Counted from the first letter of the stretch, positions 5,392 to 13,652 are shown. The stretch is DNA of 16,528 nt from Spirochaetaceae bacterium (GCA_031257075.1 JAIRPM010000014.1:1-16528); one strand, 5' to 3'. Notes: generated from the sequence alone by a model not told the origin. Program-made: numbers and translations.

Positions 5392-5426
5392 GAGGGATGT
5401 GCCCTAAAAATCAACATTCCGCCGAT

Positions 5427-6785
5427 TTACTTTCCCGCCATACTCATTAACCACGTAACAATGTTCTGCATCGGAGCCGCGCTGTACCCTGCTATCCATT
5501 TGAGCGGGTAGGTAACAATCTCCGGGAACAGAATCAGGATAAAGACGAGTATGGTTTGGAAGATGTAGTACGGAATAACAGGAGGCAGCAATTCTTCCAT
5601 TTTTACTTTGCCTGTGGCGCAGGCAACATTCAGCACGGGGCCGACGGGCGGGGATGTTAAACCGAGTACATTGGCAAGGGTAAACACGATACCGAAGTAT
5701 ACAAGGTCGATATGCGCCGCCTGCAAGAGCGGGAGCATTATCGGCGTCATTATCAGGATGGTCGGCACCACGTCCACGCAGGTTCCCATCAGTATGATGA
5801 TGATTTGTAAAACAATGTTGAGGAGCATAGGCTGGGCGACAAGCGGCGCGAGGCTTTCGGTTATCACTTGCGGCACCCGCGATATGGTGAGCATATACGC
5901 CGCCACCTGCGCTGTCGCGGCGAGGAACATTACCACGGCGCTCATCTTTGCGCCGGAAATCAGCGCCTTGAAGAGCAATTTCGGTTTTATTTCGCGGTAT
6001 ACAAAGATGCCGACAACAAGCGCATACACAACCGCCACAACGCCCGCTTCCGTGGCGGTAAAGATGCCGCCGCGCAGCCCTACCAGCACAATCACCGGCA
6101 ACAGGAGCGCCCAAAGCCCGTCCACAAAAGTCCGCGCCGCCTGTTTGAGCGTAGGACGCGGTTTTGTCGAGCGTACGCCGTCCTTGCGGGAAACGAAGAA
6201 CCACACGACGCACATTATCATCGTAAGGTAGATGGCCGGCGCAATGCCGCCCAAAAAGAGCGCGTTTATCGACACGCTGGCGGTCGCCCCGTAAATTATC
6301 ATCGGGACGGAAGGCGGCATAATCGGCGAAACAAGGTTGGCGCTGGCGACAAGCCCGGCGCTCTTGGCGCGGTTATAGCCTGAATCAACCATCATCGGAA
6401 TAAGGATAGCGCCGAGCGCCGCGGTAGATGCTACCGCCGACCCGACAAGGCTCGCGAACAGAAGGCAGGCAAAAATGGTAACATAGCCGAGCCCGCCTTT
6501 GACGCGCCCCACAAAAATATCGCAAAAGTCGATAATGCGCCGCGTAAGCCCGCCTTTGTTCATAAATTCGCCGGCCAGAACGAAAAACGGCAGCGCCATC
6601 AGCGTTACGCTGTCCGAACCTTGCATCAGTTGGAGGGCGATGATTTGCGGGTTTGTCGCGCTGCCGCCTTTGCCCAGCCCCGTTATCACGGCGGAAAAAA
6701 TCAGGCTGAACGCGATGGGCAGCCCCACGATAATCGAACCGAAAAGAGAAACCAAAAAAAGAATGGCAAGTATCGCTAATGACAT
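5427..6785 (-). CDS. dctM: TRAP transporter large permease subunit DctM
   Basis: The 452-residue large membrane subunit of a TRAP transporter, the Na+-driven channel component that moves the substrate delivered by the DctP binding protein. About twelve hydrophobic helices run through it. Family landmarks include the N-terminal GLPIAFSLIFSAVITG, MALPFFVLAGEFMNKGGLTRRIIDF, LLFASLVGSAVASTAALGAILIP and SANLVSPIMPPSVPMIIYG, and the C-terminal block LGLTSPPVGPVLNVACATGKV. The start ATG has AGGAGG about 7 nt upstream, and 9 nt separate it from the dctQ stop, so it is the last gene of the dctP-dctQ-dctM operon. The sequence does not show the substrate. No defect was noticed; the length is slightly above the typical value near 425-430. 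Confidence 0.95.
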   Translation of the reverse strand: MSLAILAILFLVSLFGSIIVGLPIAFSLIFSAVITGLGKGGSATNPQIIALQLMQGSDSVTLMALPFFVLAGEFMNKGGLTRRIIDFCDIFVGRVKGGLGYVTIFACLLFASLVGSAVASTAALGAILIPMMVDSGYNRAKSAGLVASANLVSPIMPPSVPMIIYGATASVSINALFLGGIAPAIYLTMIMCVVWFFVSRKDGVRSTKPRPTLKQAARTFVDGLWALLLPVIVLVGLRGGIFTATEAGVVAVVYALVVGIFVYREIKPKLLFKALISGAKMSAVVMFLAATAQVAAYMLTISRVPQVITESLAPLVAQPMLLNIVLQIIIILMGTCVDVVPTILIMTPIMLPLLQAAHIDLVYFGIVFTLANVLGLTSPPVGPVLNVACATGKVKMEELLPPVIPYYIFQTILVFILILFPEIVTYPLKWIAGYSAAPMQNIVTWLMSMAGK

Positions 6786-6794
6786 ACGCGCCTC

Positions 6795-7331
6795 CTATTC
6801 CACAGTCGCGGCGGGGCCATCGGCATCGTCCGCGCCTTCGTGAATTTTGACAAGTTCCGTAACCGGCGTTTTGAAGACGAACAGCCTGACCAGGTTGAAC
6901 GCCGCGATACACGCGATAGATACGCCGAGCAGGACGCCGAAGAAATGTACGATATGGGCGGGGAAGCCGGTCGTTATCCAGACATTTTTGCGGTTTTGCA
7001 GAACAAGCCCCCACGCGCCCCTCGTCTGAATCACCATAAGCCAGATAATGCAGAGTTGGACGGCGGCGTAAATCGCTTTTTGGGCGAGGGGCGGCACTTT
7101 GAGCATGAGCGTGTCTATCATCAAATGGCGGTTATCCCGCGCCGCCTCTATCGACCCCAGATACACAAGGAAGATAAAGCAAAGGCGGCTTACTTCCTCC
7201 GACCACACAAAGCCGTAATTGAACAGATACCGCGCCACCACGTTAAGGAACACAAGCGCTATCATCAGCGCGAGGAACACCGCTATCATAATTTCGATAG
7301 CGCGGAACAAATGATTTAAGAATTTAGTCAT
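6795..7331 (-). CDS. dctQ: TRAP transporter small permease subunit DctQ
   Basis: A 178-residue small membrane subunit with four predicted helices: IEIMIAVFLALMIALVFLNVV; the segment around LCFIFLVYLGSIEA; AIYAAVQLCIIWLMVI; and IVHFFGVLLGVSIACIAAF. The family motif N-V-x-x-R-Y-x-F followed by W-S-E-E-x-x-R is visible as NVVARYLFNYGFVWSEEVSR, and ARDNRHLMIDTL matches the conserved loop (xxxHxxxD). DctQ binds DctM in the inner membrane and is required for TRAP transport. I chose ATG 7331 (MTKFLNHLF), 5 nt after the dctP stop. The frame extends 16 codons further upstream into dctP, but that stretch does not resemble the family. There is no clear ribosome-binding site, so translation is probably coupled to dctP. 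Confidence 0.92.
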   Translation of the reverse strand: MTKFLNHLFRAIEIMIAVFLALMIALVFLNVVARYLFNYGFVWSEEVSRLCFIFLVYLGSIEAARDNRHLMIDTLMLKVPPLAQKAIYAAVQLCIIWLMVIQTRGAWGLVLQNRKNVWITTGFPAHIVHFFGVLLGVSIACIAAFNLVRLFVFKTPVTELVKIHEGADDADGPAATVE

Positions 7332-7336
7332 AGGGC

Positions 7337-8362
7337 TTACTGTACTGCTTTTACTTTTTCGACAAGCGCCTGCGCCCAATCGTTTTCCGCGTACAGTTTG
7401 TTCAGCGTAGGCTGTATCGCCGCAATGATGCGTTCCTTGTCTTCGGGAGCGCAGGGCGTTACCGTCATGCCGCCGTCTATCAGTTTCTGCCTGTCAATAT
7501 CTACGCTTTTGATATATTCGTCCCACGCGAAAACGGCGGATTCTTTCGCGGCATCCCGCACAATGGCCTGTTGTTCGGCGGACAGCCCGTCAAAGAACGG
7601 CGCGTTCACGATAATTTCCATTGTGGCCACGATGTGGTTTGTTTCGTAAAGATATTTTTGTACCTCGTTCAATTTTTCGCTCAGCACGGTAACCATGCCG
7701 TTGTCCTGCCCGTCTACCACGCCGGTTTGCAGCGAGTTAAACAGTTCGTTGAGCGGTATAACCTGAGCGCTCGCGCCAAGGTCGGTTACTATGCCGGTAT
7801 GTATCGGATTTTGCGGCATACGGAATTTCTGCCCCTTAAAGTCGTCCACGCCGGTAAGTTTTTTGTTGGACGTAAAGGTGCGCGCGCTGTTCGGGCCGAC
7901 GCTGAGCATATACGTCTGCGGGAATTGCGCGTCAAATTCTTTGAGGAAGCCGTCCGCAAAAGCGCCCGTCCACACATTTTTCGCGTGGGCAAGGTCGCGG
8001 TAAAGAAACGGCCAGTCCGAGATGAGCATCGGTTTGTATTCGCTGTTCATAACCGAGCCGACAACGACAACTTCGATAGAACCGTTGCGTACGCTGTCCC
8101 AGAGGGTCTGTTCATTGCCGAGCGAGCCGGAGTGGTAGACCTCTACTTTGATTGCGCCGTTGGTTTTCGCTTCGACCTGCGTCTTAAAAACCGTTTCGAC
8201 AGCCTGCGCGATGGGGTGAGTCGCGCTCCATGTGTCCCCTACCTTGATGGTAATGTCTTTAGACTTTGCGCAGCCCGCCATAAAAACGCTTGCAGCGGCA
8301 AAAGCCGCAACAAACGCCGCGGCTTTTGCCGCACCTAAACCTTTCTTCTGTAAAATTTGCAT
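7337..8362 (-). CDS. dctP: TRAP transporter substrate-binding lipoprotein DctP
   Basis: A 341-residue extracytoplasmic binding protein of the DctP family. The signal peptide ends FMAGC, with lipidated Cys at residue 31, so it is tethered to the membrane rather than free in the periplasm. Family features: VGDTWSATHPIAQAVETF-like opening, GAIKVEVYHSGSLGNEQTLWDSVRNG, and FKGQKFRMPQNP, whose Arg181 is the residue that normally forms a salt bridge with the substrate carboxylate. VIPLNELFNSLQTGVVDGQDN follows. This implies an organic or sugar acid ligand; the exact compound cannot be read. AGGAGA lies 7 nt before the ATG. It heads the dctPQM operon and is transcribed divergently from dnaG. Confidence 0.95.
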   Translation of the reverse strand: MQILQKKGLGAAKAAAFVAAFAAASVFMAGCAKSKDITIKVGDTWSATHPIAQAVETVFKTQVEAKTNGAIKVEVYHSGSLGNEQTLWDSVRNGSIEVVVVGSVMNSEYKPMLISDWPFLYRDLAHAKNVWTGAFADGFLKEFDAQFPQTYMLSVGPNSARTFTSNKKLTGVDDFKGQKFRMPQNPIHTGIVTDLGASAQVIPLNELFNSLQTGVVDGQDNGMVTVLSEKLNEVQKYLYETNHIVATMEIIVNAPFFDGLSAEQQAIVRDAAKESAVFAWDEYIKSVDIDRQKLIDGGMTVTPCAPEDKERIIAAIQPTLNKLYAENDWAQALVEKVKAVQ

Positions 8363-8396
8363 GATTTTCTCCTAAATATAAGTGTATATATGCGTT

Positions 8397-8426
8397 AGTA
8401 TACGTTTACTATGTGTTTTTGGTCAA
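8397..8426 (-). promoter_or_regulatory. Promoter of the dctPQM operon
   Basis: Minus-strand TTGACC (8426-8421), an 18-bp spacer and TATACT (8402-8397). Transcription would start near 8390, leaving a leader of about 28 nt that includes the AGGAGA ribosome-binding site. Its -35 lies only 18 bp from the -35 of the divergent dnaG promoter. Confidence 0.6.
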
Positions 8427-8444
8427 GCAGTTGCAAAGCCCTAT

Positions 8445-8474
8445 CTGCCATGCGTTTTTTGTTTCTACTATACT
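8445..8474 (+). promoter_or_regulatory. Putative promoter giving a leaderless dnaG mRNA
   Basis: CTGCCA (8445-8450), 18 bp, TATACT (8469-8474). The -10 ends 7 nt before the GTG start at 8482, and no Shine-Dalgarno is present, so transcription would begin at or next to the start codon. A second overlapping TATAGT lies at 8474-8479. Confidence 0.42.
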
Positions 8475-8481
8475 ATAGTAT

Positions 8482-10290
8482 GTGCCAGTAAAAGAGACGT
8501 GCAAAAACGAAATCATCAATAGAATAGACGCATTAGCCATAATAGGTGAATATGTCAAATTAGAAAAAATTGGAACTACATGGAAAGCCTGCTGCCCGTT
8601 TCATAACGAAAAAACACCGTCATTTACCGTAAACCCTGACAAAAAACTGTATTACTGTTTCGGCTGTCAAAAAGGCGGCGATGTCATCAACTTTGTAATG
8701 GAAATGGACAAACTTAGTTTTGTGGAAGCGCTGTCGCTGCTGGCAAAAAAAACAGGAGTGTCGCTTCAGTTTGAAGAAGGCAGGCAGCCGCAAGAAAAAG
8801 CCGCTCAGCATAAAGATGAATTAGCCGAACTTTATCAACGTGTTGGCGGTCTTTTTCACTACATTTTACTGAACAAACCGGAAGGCCGCCCCGCATTGGA
8901 GTACATCAAAAACAGAGCAATTTCTGATGAAACGATAGCGAAATTCAAATTGGGCTACGCACCGGCAAGCGGGCGCTGGCTTTTTTCGTTTCTACAAAAA
9001 AAAGGGTATTCACCCGAATTTCTTGGTTCGAGCGGGCTTTTTTCGTCAAAAAAAACAGAATTCGCTTTTTTCCGCCATCGGTTGATATTTCCTATAAACG
9101 ACCGTTATGGAAAGACTGTCGCGTTTGGCGGTCGCGCGCTGCCGCCGGATACCATCCCCAAGTACCTGAATTCGTCTGATTCGGATGTGTACCACAAGGG
9201 TGAAACGTTGTTTGCCATCGATATTGCTATGCCGGAAATTCGCGCAAAGAAAGAGGCTATTATCTGCGAAGGATACATGGACGTAATAGCGCTTCATCAG
9301 GCAGGGATATGCAATGCCGTAGCCCCGCTTGGCACCGCATTTACCGGCGAACAGGCGCAACTTCTGAAACGCTGGGCTGATAGGCTTCTTCTTCTCTTTG
9401 ACATGGACAATGCCGGGCAAAACGCCGCAGTCAAGGCCATCCTTACTTGTAGAAAAGCAAATCTGGAATGCAAAGTGATAGGGAAAAACGGGAGCGGCCA
9501 AACCTATAAAGACCCGGCAGACATCCTTTTACAGGAAGGTCAGGAGGGCTTGACTGAATTTGTAAAAAACACTATAATAGACGTAGAGTTTCTATCTGCC
9601 CGAAGCAAGGCTCTGTTTAACCTCCATGATTCAAATGGGAAAGCCCGCGCTGTGGCTTATCTGTTTCCGTTTTTGGAGACGGTTGAATCTGAAGTTTCAC
9701 GGGAATCGTGCATTAAGCAGATAGCGGACGAGTTTGAGGTAGTGCCGGAATCGGTTAGGAAGGACTTTTCGGCCTATCTCGAAAAAGGCAGCAGCGCTTT
9801 CGGGGGAGAGCGCGAAAGGCAGAAAAACAATCAGGTGTCTGTACGGCGCCTTCAGATGAACGATGAACTTTTTTTGCTAATAGCGGTTTTTGTGCATTGC
9901 GGCATACGGCCTGAATTGTTTTCACGGCTGAGGTCGGCTCTTCCTATCGAAGAATTTACGAACCCGGACGCAAAAGAACTGTATCTTTCATTTGAAGAAG
10001 CCTTAAGGAACGGCGCGCTTACGACCGACACGGTTTTGTCATCTCTTCGGGATGACGCGCTTAAAAACTACCTGATTTCTAAATGCGCCAGCGGTGAATT
10101 TTCGCAGATGCCGGAGCAGATTGTATCAAGCGGCATTAAGCGGATAAAAGGCAAACGCCTTGAGCAGAAACGGAGAGAACTTATTTCCGAAATGCTCAAA
10201 GCAAAGCAGACCGGACGCAATTTGGATGACTTGCTTTCAGAAAAAATGTTTATTGATGAAAGGCTGCAGGAACTTGAAAATGTCAATTAG
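8482..10290 (+). CDS. dnaG: DNA primase DnaG
   Basis: The 602-residue replicative primase, which makes RNA primers for the lagging strand and associates with the DnaB helicase. The N-terminal CHC2 zinc ribbon has ligands C38, H41, C59 and C62, within CPFHNEKTPSFTV and YYCFGCQKGGDV. The catalytic core includes FRHRLIFPINDRYGKTVAFGGRAL and PKYLNSSDSDVYHKG. The TOPRIM fold carries ICEGYMDVIAL (Glu263) and LLFDMDNAGQNA (Asp307, Asp309), which bind the catalytic metal ions. The C-terminal 150 or so residues are a diverged helicase-binding domain. The start is GTG 8482; no other start fits the conserved NEIINRIDALAIIGEYVKL. No ribosome-binding site is visible. rpoD follows after 88 nt, as in other dnaG-rpoD blocks. 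Confidence 0.97.
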   Translation: MPVKETCKNEIINRIDALAIIGEYVKLEKIGTTWKACCPFHNEKTPSFTVNPDKKLYYCFGCQKGGDVINFVMEMDKLSFVEALSLLAKKTGVSLQFEEGRQPQEKAAQHKDELAELYQRVGGLFHYILLNKPEGRPALEYIKNRAISDETIAKFKLGYAPASGRWLFSFLQKKGYSPEFLGSSGLFSSKKTEFAFFRHRLIFPINDRYGKTVAFGGRALPPDTIPKYLNSSDSDVYHKGETLFAIDIAMPEIRAKKEAIICEGYMDVIALHQAGICNAVAPLGTAFTGEQAQLLKRWADRLLLLFDMDNAGQNAAVKAILTCRKANLECKVIGKNGSGQTYKDPADILLQEGQEGLTEFVKNTIIDVEFLSARSKALFNLHDSNGKARAVAYLFPFLETVESEVSRESCIKQIADEFEVVPESVRKDFSAYLEKGSSAFGGERERQKNNQVSVRRLQMNDELFLLIAVFVHCGIRPELFSRLRSALPIEEFTNPDAKELYLSFEEALRNGALTTDTVLSSLRDDALKNYLISKCASGEFSQMPEQIVSSGIKRIKGKRLEQKRRELISEMLKAKQTGRNLDDLLSEKMFIDERLQELENVN

Positions 10291-10378
10291 TTGCGACCGG
10301 GCACACCACAAACCGGAGATTTGTTATTAGGTTTGCAAAAGGGCAATTATTTGAAACCGGGAGGGAAGGGAATTGATT

Positions 10379-12283
10379 ATGCAAGAAGTAACGACAGAAA
10401 TCACAGAACCGGGCGTAATGCCGGAGCCGCCGGTATCCGTTGAAATCACGGAACCGTGCGGCAATGCCATTGCAGACAGCCATGAAGGAACCGGCAGGGA
10501 GCCGGAAATGGCGGCGGCCGAAGGGGCCGTACCGGGTGAAACGGAACTTAGGCTTGACCCCGCAGTGGTCAAACTAATGGATTATGCAAAAGAAAAAAAA
10601 TCTCTTTCTTATGACGAACTTGAAGAACTATTGCCTGCAACGATTACTGACGAAACAGAAAAAGTAGAAGAAGTGCTGGCATTGCTGGAATCGAACGGCA
10701 TTGAACTCACATGCAGAGACGAACCGGAGGAAGCCAAACCCACCCCAAAAAAGAAGCAAAAACGGCAGCAGACTGCCAAAAAAAATCCCACGCCCAGTGA
10801 AAAAGACTCTTCTGTTGACGACCCGGTGCGTTATTACCTCCGCGAAATAGGCAAGAAAAATCTTTTGAATGCCGGCCAGGAAGTGGAACTTTCCAAGCAG
10901 ATGGAGGAAGGCATCAACAGCATCAAAGAAGTGATACACCGTTCCGGGATGGCCATTACCGAATTTTACCACATCGCCCAAAAAGCGTTTTCAAAAAAAG
11001 ACCCCAAAGAAATGAGTCTTTCCAAAAAGGAAATCACTGAATTTATGACCGAACGGCGGCGGCTGAATCAATTTTACAGAGAACCGCTTAGGCTTATAGG
11101 CAATGACTTACGCTACTATATGGAATACAAACGCAAACTCATTTCCAAAGGGGTTAACATAGCCGAAGACCGTGAACTTTCGAACCTGCGCACACGAATT
11201 TTGGACGTAATTGTCAAAGCCGAAATTCATCAGGAAGAAATCAATTCGTTTTCTGAAAAATTCATTCAGGCGGCAAAAAAAATTAAGCGCTTCAAAAAAG
11301 AACAGGAAAAAGTGGAAAAACGCCTCGGCGTGGATTCAATGCGTGAGTTGCGCGCTCTGGGCAGGAGCCTTACCGTCAAAGAAGAGCGGGAACGGCTGGA
11401 ACGCGAACTTGGCCTCAGTTCGGATGAAATCAAGGAAAAAATTCAGCACATTCAACTTACCGAAAAGCGGCTCAACCAGATTGAATTTGAATTTGAGGAC
11501 AATATTGACAATATCAACCAACTGGCGAAAGAAGTTGCGGATGGCTGGCATATGCTCCAGAACGCGAAGAATACGCTGATTACGGCCAACTTGCGGCTTG
11601 TTGTTTCCATTGCCAAAAAATATATTAACCGCGGCCTCAATTTTTTTGACCTTGTACAAGAAGGCAACATCGGTCTTATCAAAGCCGTTGAAAAGTTTGA
11701 ATACCGCAAAGGCTTTAAGTTTTCCACTTACGCGACATGGTGGATACGGCAAGCGATAACGCGCTCAATTTCCGACCAGGCGCGGACAATTCGTGTGCCT
11801 GTTCACATGATTGAACAAATCAACAAAGTTATACGCGAATCCCGCGCTCTCATGCAGACGCTTGGCCGCGAGCCAACCAACCATGAAATTGCGGAAAAAC
11901 TTGGCTGGACCGAATCGAAAGTAAAACAAGTTAAGAATGTGGCGCGCGACCCGGTTTCGCTGGAAAGCCCTGTCGGGGAGGAAGAGGATTCCATTTTGGA
12001 AGACTTTATCGAAGACAAAGATGTGGAAAATCCCGCCACCAAGACTGCGTTTACTCTGCTTCAAGAGCAACTTTCGTCGGTATTGTCCACCTTGCCGCCC
12101 CGTGAGCGCGAAGTGCTGGAAATGCGTTTCGGTCTGGAAGACGGCTACAGCCTTACCCTCGAGGAGGTGGGCTTGTATTTTAATGTAACCCGTGAGAGAA
12201 TAAGACAAATAGAAGCCAAAGCATTGCGCCGCTTGCGCCATCCCGTGCGCAGCCGCAAGTTGAAGGACTTTTTGGAACATTAA
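10379..12283 (+). CDS. rpoD: RNA polymerase primary sigma factor RpoD (sigma-70/sigma-43 type)
   Basis: The housekeeping sigma factor, 634 residues from ATG 10379, with AGGGAAGGG just upstream. (A TTG at 10373 would add two.) Region 1.1 is at about 58-112 (LMDYAKEKKSLSYDELEELLP). A Lys-rich linker comes next, then region 1.2 (DDPVRYYLREIGKKNLL). A helical non-conserved insert of about 200 residues, typical of primary sigmas, follows. Region 2 (about 398-468) holds the core-binding and -10 melting segment (ANLRLVVSIAKKYINRG, DLVQEGNIGLIKAVEKF, FSTYATWWIRQAITR). Region 3 continues to about 545. Region 4 at about 560-632 has the -35-binding helix-turn-helix LTLEEVGLYFNVTRERIRQIE. Full region 1.1 marks it as the primary rather than an alternative sigma. 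It lies directly between dnaG and the zinc-ribbon gene. Confidence 0.98.
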   Translation: MQEVTTEITEPGVMPEPPVSVEITEPCGNAIADSHEGTGREPEMAAAEGAVPGETELRLDPAVVKLMDYAKEKKSLSYDELEELLPATITDETEKVEEVLALLESNGIELTCRDEPEEAKPTPKKKQKRQQTAKKNPTPSEKDSSVDDPVRYYLREIGKKNLLNAGQEVELSKQMEEGINSIKEVIHRSGMAITEFYHIAQKAFSKKDPKEMSLSKKEITEFMTERRRLNQFYREPLRLIGNDLRYYMEYKRKLISKGVNIAEDRELSNLRTRILDVIVKAEIHQEEINSFSEKFIQAAKKIKRFKKEQEKVEKRLGVDSMRELRALGRSLTVKEERERLERELGLSSDEIKEKIQHIQLTEKRLNQIEFEFEDNIDNINQLAKEVADGWHMLQNAKNTLITANLRLVVSIAKKYINRGLNFFDLVQEGNIGLIKAVEKFEYRKGFKFSTYATWWIRQAITRSISDQARTIRVPVHMIEQINKVIRESRALMQTLGREPTNHEIAEKLGWTESKVKQVKNVARDPVSLESPVGEEEDSILEDFIEDKDVENPATKTAFTLLQEQLSSVLSTLPPREREVLEMRFGLEDGYSLTLEEVGLYFNVTRERIRQIEAKALRRLRHPVRSRKLKDFLEH

Positions 12284-12292
12284 GGGAAATCA

Positions 12293-13129
12293 ATGACTAT
12301 TGACGAAATCTTTAACCGCCTGCACAAACTACAGGATGTGCTGGCGGAAAAAATCGCTCTGGAAAAGAAAATTCAAAGCATTCCGAAAGTACTAGAAGAC
12401 CGCGAAAGTCTTCTAGTACGGTTAAAAAAAACCTACATTGAGCAGTATCAGGATTATGAGGATTTGCGTACTCAACAAGCAGGCTGCCGCAATCAATTGT
12501 TGGAGGCTGAAAGCAAGCGCGAAAAAGCCGAAAAAAACATGGAAGCCACGACAACCCAGCGCGAGTATGAGATTATCGATAAAGAGATACGCGACGCTTC
12601 CGAAAAAGAGCACCAGTGCCGCAAAGAACTTCAGCATGTTGAACGCCGTCTTGCCGAAATTGACGAAAAAGTGAAAGCAAACAAGACGCTTATTGACGAA
12701 CAGGAAGGCGAATTGGCAGAGCAAAAACGGAACATTGAGGCAGAGCGTGTCGAAGAAGAAAAAAAGATAGCAGCACTCACCGCCGATGCCAACAAACTTT
12801 CTGAAGGTCTGGATGAGGAATTGCTGTTCAAATTTGAACGCATCATTCGCAAAAAAGGCAGCCGCGGTATTGTTGCGGTAAGAGGCGGCGTGTGCGAGAG
12901 TTGCCACATGATTCTTCCGGTACAGTTTGCAAACAATGTCCGACGCAAAGAAAAAATCGTTTCGTGCCCTTATTGTTCTAGTTTTCTTTTTTATGAAGAT
13001 GTCAGCGATGGTGAAACAAGTTTCCTAGACGAAGAAATAGGTTCGCTTGCCAGCCTCGATGATGACGAAGAACAAGACGAAGAAGAACTTGACGAAGAAG
13101 ACACGGTAAATATTGACGACGAAGAATAA
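12293..13129 (+). CDS. CT398-type coiled-coil C4 zinc-ribbon protein
   Basis: A 278-residue protein of the C4-type zinc-ribbon family whose best-known member is chlamydial CT398. Residues 1 to about 180 form a long antiparallel coiled coil dominated by Glu, Lys and Arg, with the family landmark TTQREYEIIDKEI. A four-cysteine zinc ribbon follows: C201 and C204 (CESCHMILP), then C225 and C228 (CPYCSSFLFYED). The family may regulate RNA polymerase or secretion; CT398 is reported to bind sigma-54 and flagellar/type III secretion components. The last 40 residues are very acidic (Asp/Glu), an extension beyond the ribbon. AAGGGA sits about 5 nt before the ATG, 9 nt after the rpoD stop, so the two are almost certainly co-transcribed. 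Its role here is unproven. Confidence 0.82.
   Translation: MTIDEIFNRLHKLQDVLAEKIALEKKIQSIPKVLEDRESLLVRLKKTYIEQYQDYEDLRTQQAGCRNQLLEAESKREKAEKNMEATTTQREYEIIDKEIRDASEKEHQCRKELQHVERRLAEIDEKVKANKTLIDEQEGELAEQKRNIEAERVEEEKKIAALTADANKLSEGLDEELLFKFERIIRKKGSRGIVAVRGGVCESCHMILPVQFANNVRRKEKIVSCPYCSSFLFYEDVSDGETSFLDEEIGSLASLDDDEEQDEEELDEEDTVNIDDEE
12389..12419. repeat. Perfect 12-bp inverted repeat inside the zinc-ribbon gene
   Basis: GTACTAGAAGAC (12389-12400) and GTCTTCTAGTAC (12408-12419) flank a 7-nt spacer, CGCGAAA. It falls at codons 33-43. It is too long to expect by chance in this short gene and would form a stable mRNA hairpin. It lacks a T-run. Confidence 0.7.
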
Positions 13130-13171
13130 GGAAGCGCTATCGCGCCTAACGGCGGCGCTTCCTGAGTTTTT
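13129..13171 (+). terminator. Terminator of the dnaG-rpoD-zinc-ribbon block, overlapping the def 3' end
   Basis: AGGAAGCGC (13129-13137) pairs with GCGCTTCCT (13155-13163). An inner CGCC/GGCG hairpin (13143-13154) stacks on it, and GAGTTTTT follows. The right arm and T-run lie within the last codons of def, which converges from the other side. On the minus strand only a short, imperfect T-rich stretch follows, so it may serve both genes unequally. Confidence 0.6.
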
Positions 13172-13649
13172 CGTAGTGCATGATAATACGTTTCCGCTTT
13201 AATTCCGAAAGATGGTCGATAAAAAGTATGCCGTTGAGGTGGTCGCATTCATGTTGAATGATACGTCCCAAAATACCGCTTGCTTCAAGAGTAAAAGGGC
13301 GGCCGCGTTCATTCCAAGCCTGCACCGTAAGGGTTTTTGGCCGGATGACATCAGCCCATACACCGGGCAATGAAAGGCAGCCTTCTTCGTGTTTTACACG
13401 GTCTTCACTTGTAGCAATAATGGACGGATTGATAAATATACGCGGAGGTTCTCCGGCGTGCTTTGCTACGAAAATGCGTTCCATAAAGCCAACTTGCGGA
13501 CCGGCAAGCCCCACACCGCCTCCTTCCACCATAAGGTTTATCATTTGTTCCGCTATTTCACGGTACAACGGCCGTATTTCTTTTACCGGTGCAGCCTTCT
13601 GGCGCAGAGCCTCATCACCCAAGGTGATTATTTTCAATGTACTCACCAT
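13146..13649 (-). CDS. def: Peptide deformylase
   Basis: The metalloenzyme that removes the formyl group from the initiator methionine of new proteins. The 167-residue protein has all three signature motifs: GVGLAGPQ (45-52), EGCLSLP (89-95, metal ligand Cys91) and HECDH (133-137, ligands His133 and His137 with catalytic Glu134). The first motif has Gly where GxGLAAxQ usually has Ala, a known variation. The start ATG 13649 lies 3 nt after the TGA of the lipoprotein gene upstream. A TTG directly before it would add one residue. No strong ribosome-binding site is present, which fits translational coupling. Many bacteria pair def with fmt; no fmt is next to it here. The C-terminus is basic (KLRKRRR). 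Confidence 0.96.
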   Translation of the reverse strand: MVSTLKIITLGDEALRQKAAPVKEIRPLYREIAEQMINLMVEGGGVGLAGPQVGFMERIFVAKHAGEPPRIFINPSIIATSEDRVKHEEGCLSLPGVWADVIRPKTLTVQAWNERGRPFTLEASGILGRIIQHECDHLNGILFIDHLSELKRKRIIMHYEKLRKRRR

Positions 13650-13652
13650 CAA

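Noticed and set aside
5404..6213. 269-codon minus-strand open frame
   Set aside because: It lies inside dctM in another frame, has Arg/Cys/His-rich low-quality composition, and dctM itself is unmistakable.
7332..7379. Upstream extension of dctQ (MGAGACRKSK...)
   Set aside because: It overlaps dctP and does not match the family; the ATG at 7331 gives the normal N-terminus.
7571..8338. 255-codon plus-strand open frame
   Set aside because: Antisense shadow of dctP; no family resemblance and no ribosome-binding site.
10291..10378. Loosely repeated AACCGG-containing segments between dnaG and rpoD
   Set aside because: Matches are short and imperfect, consistent with chance in a G-rich ribosome-binding region.
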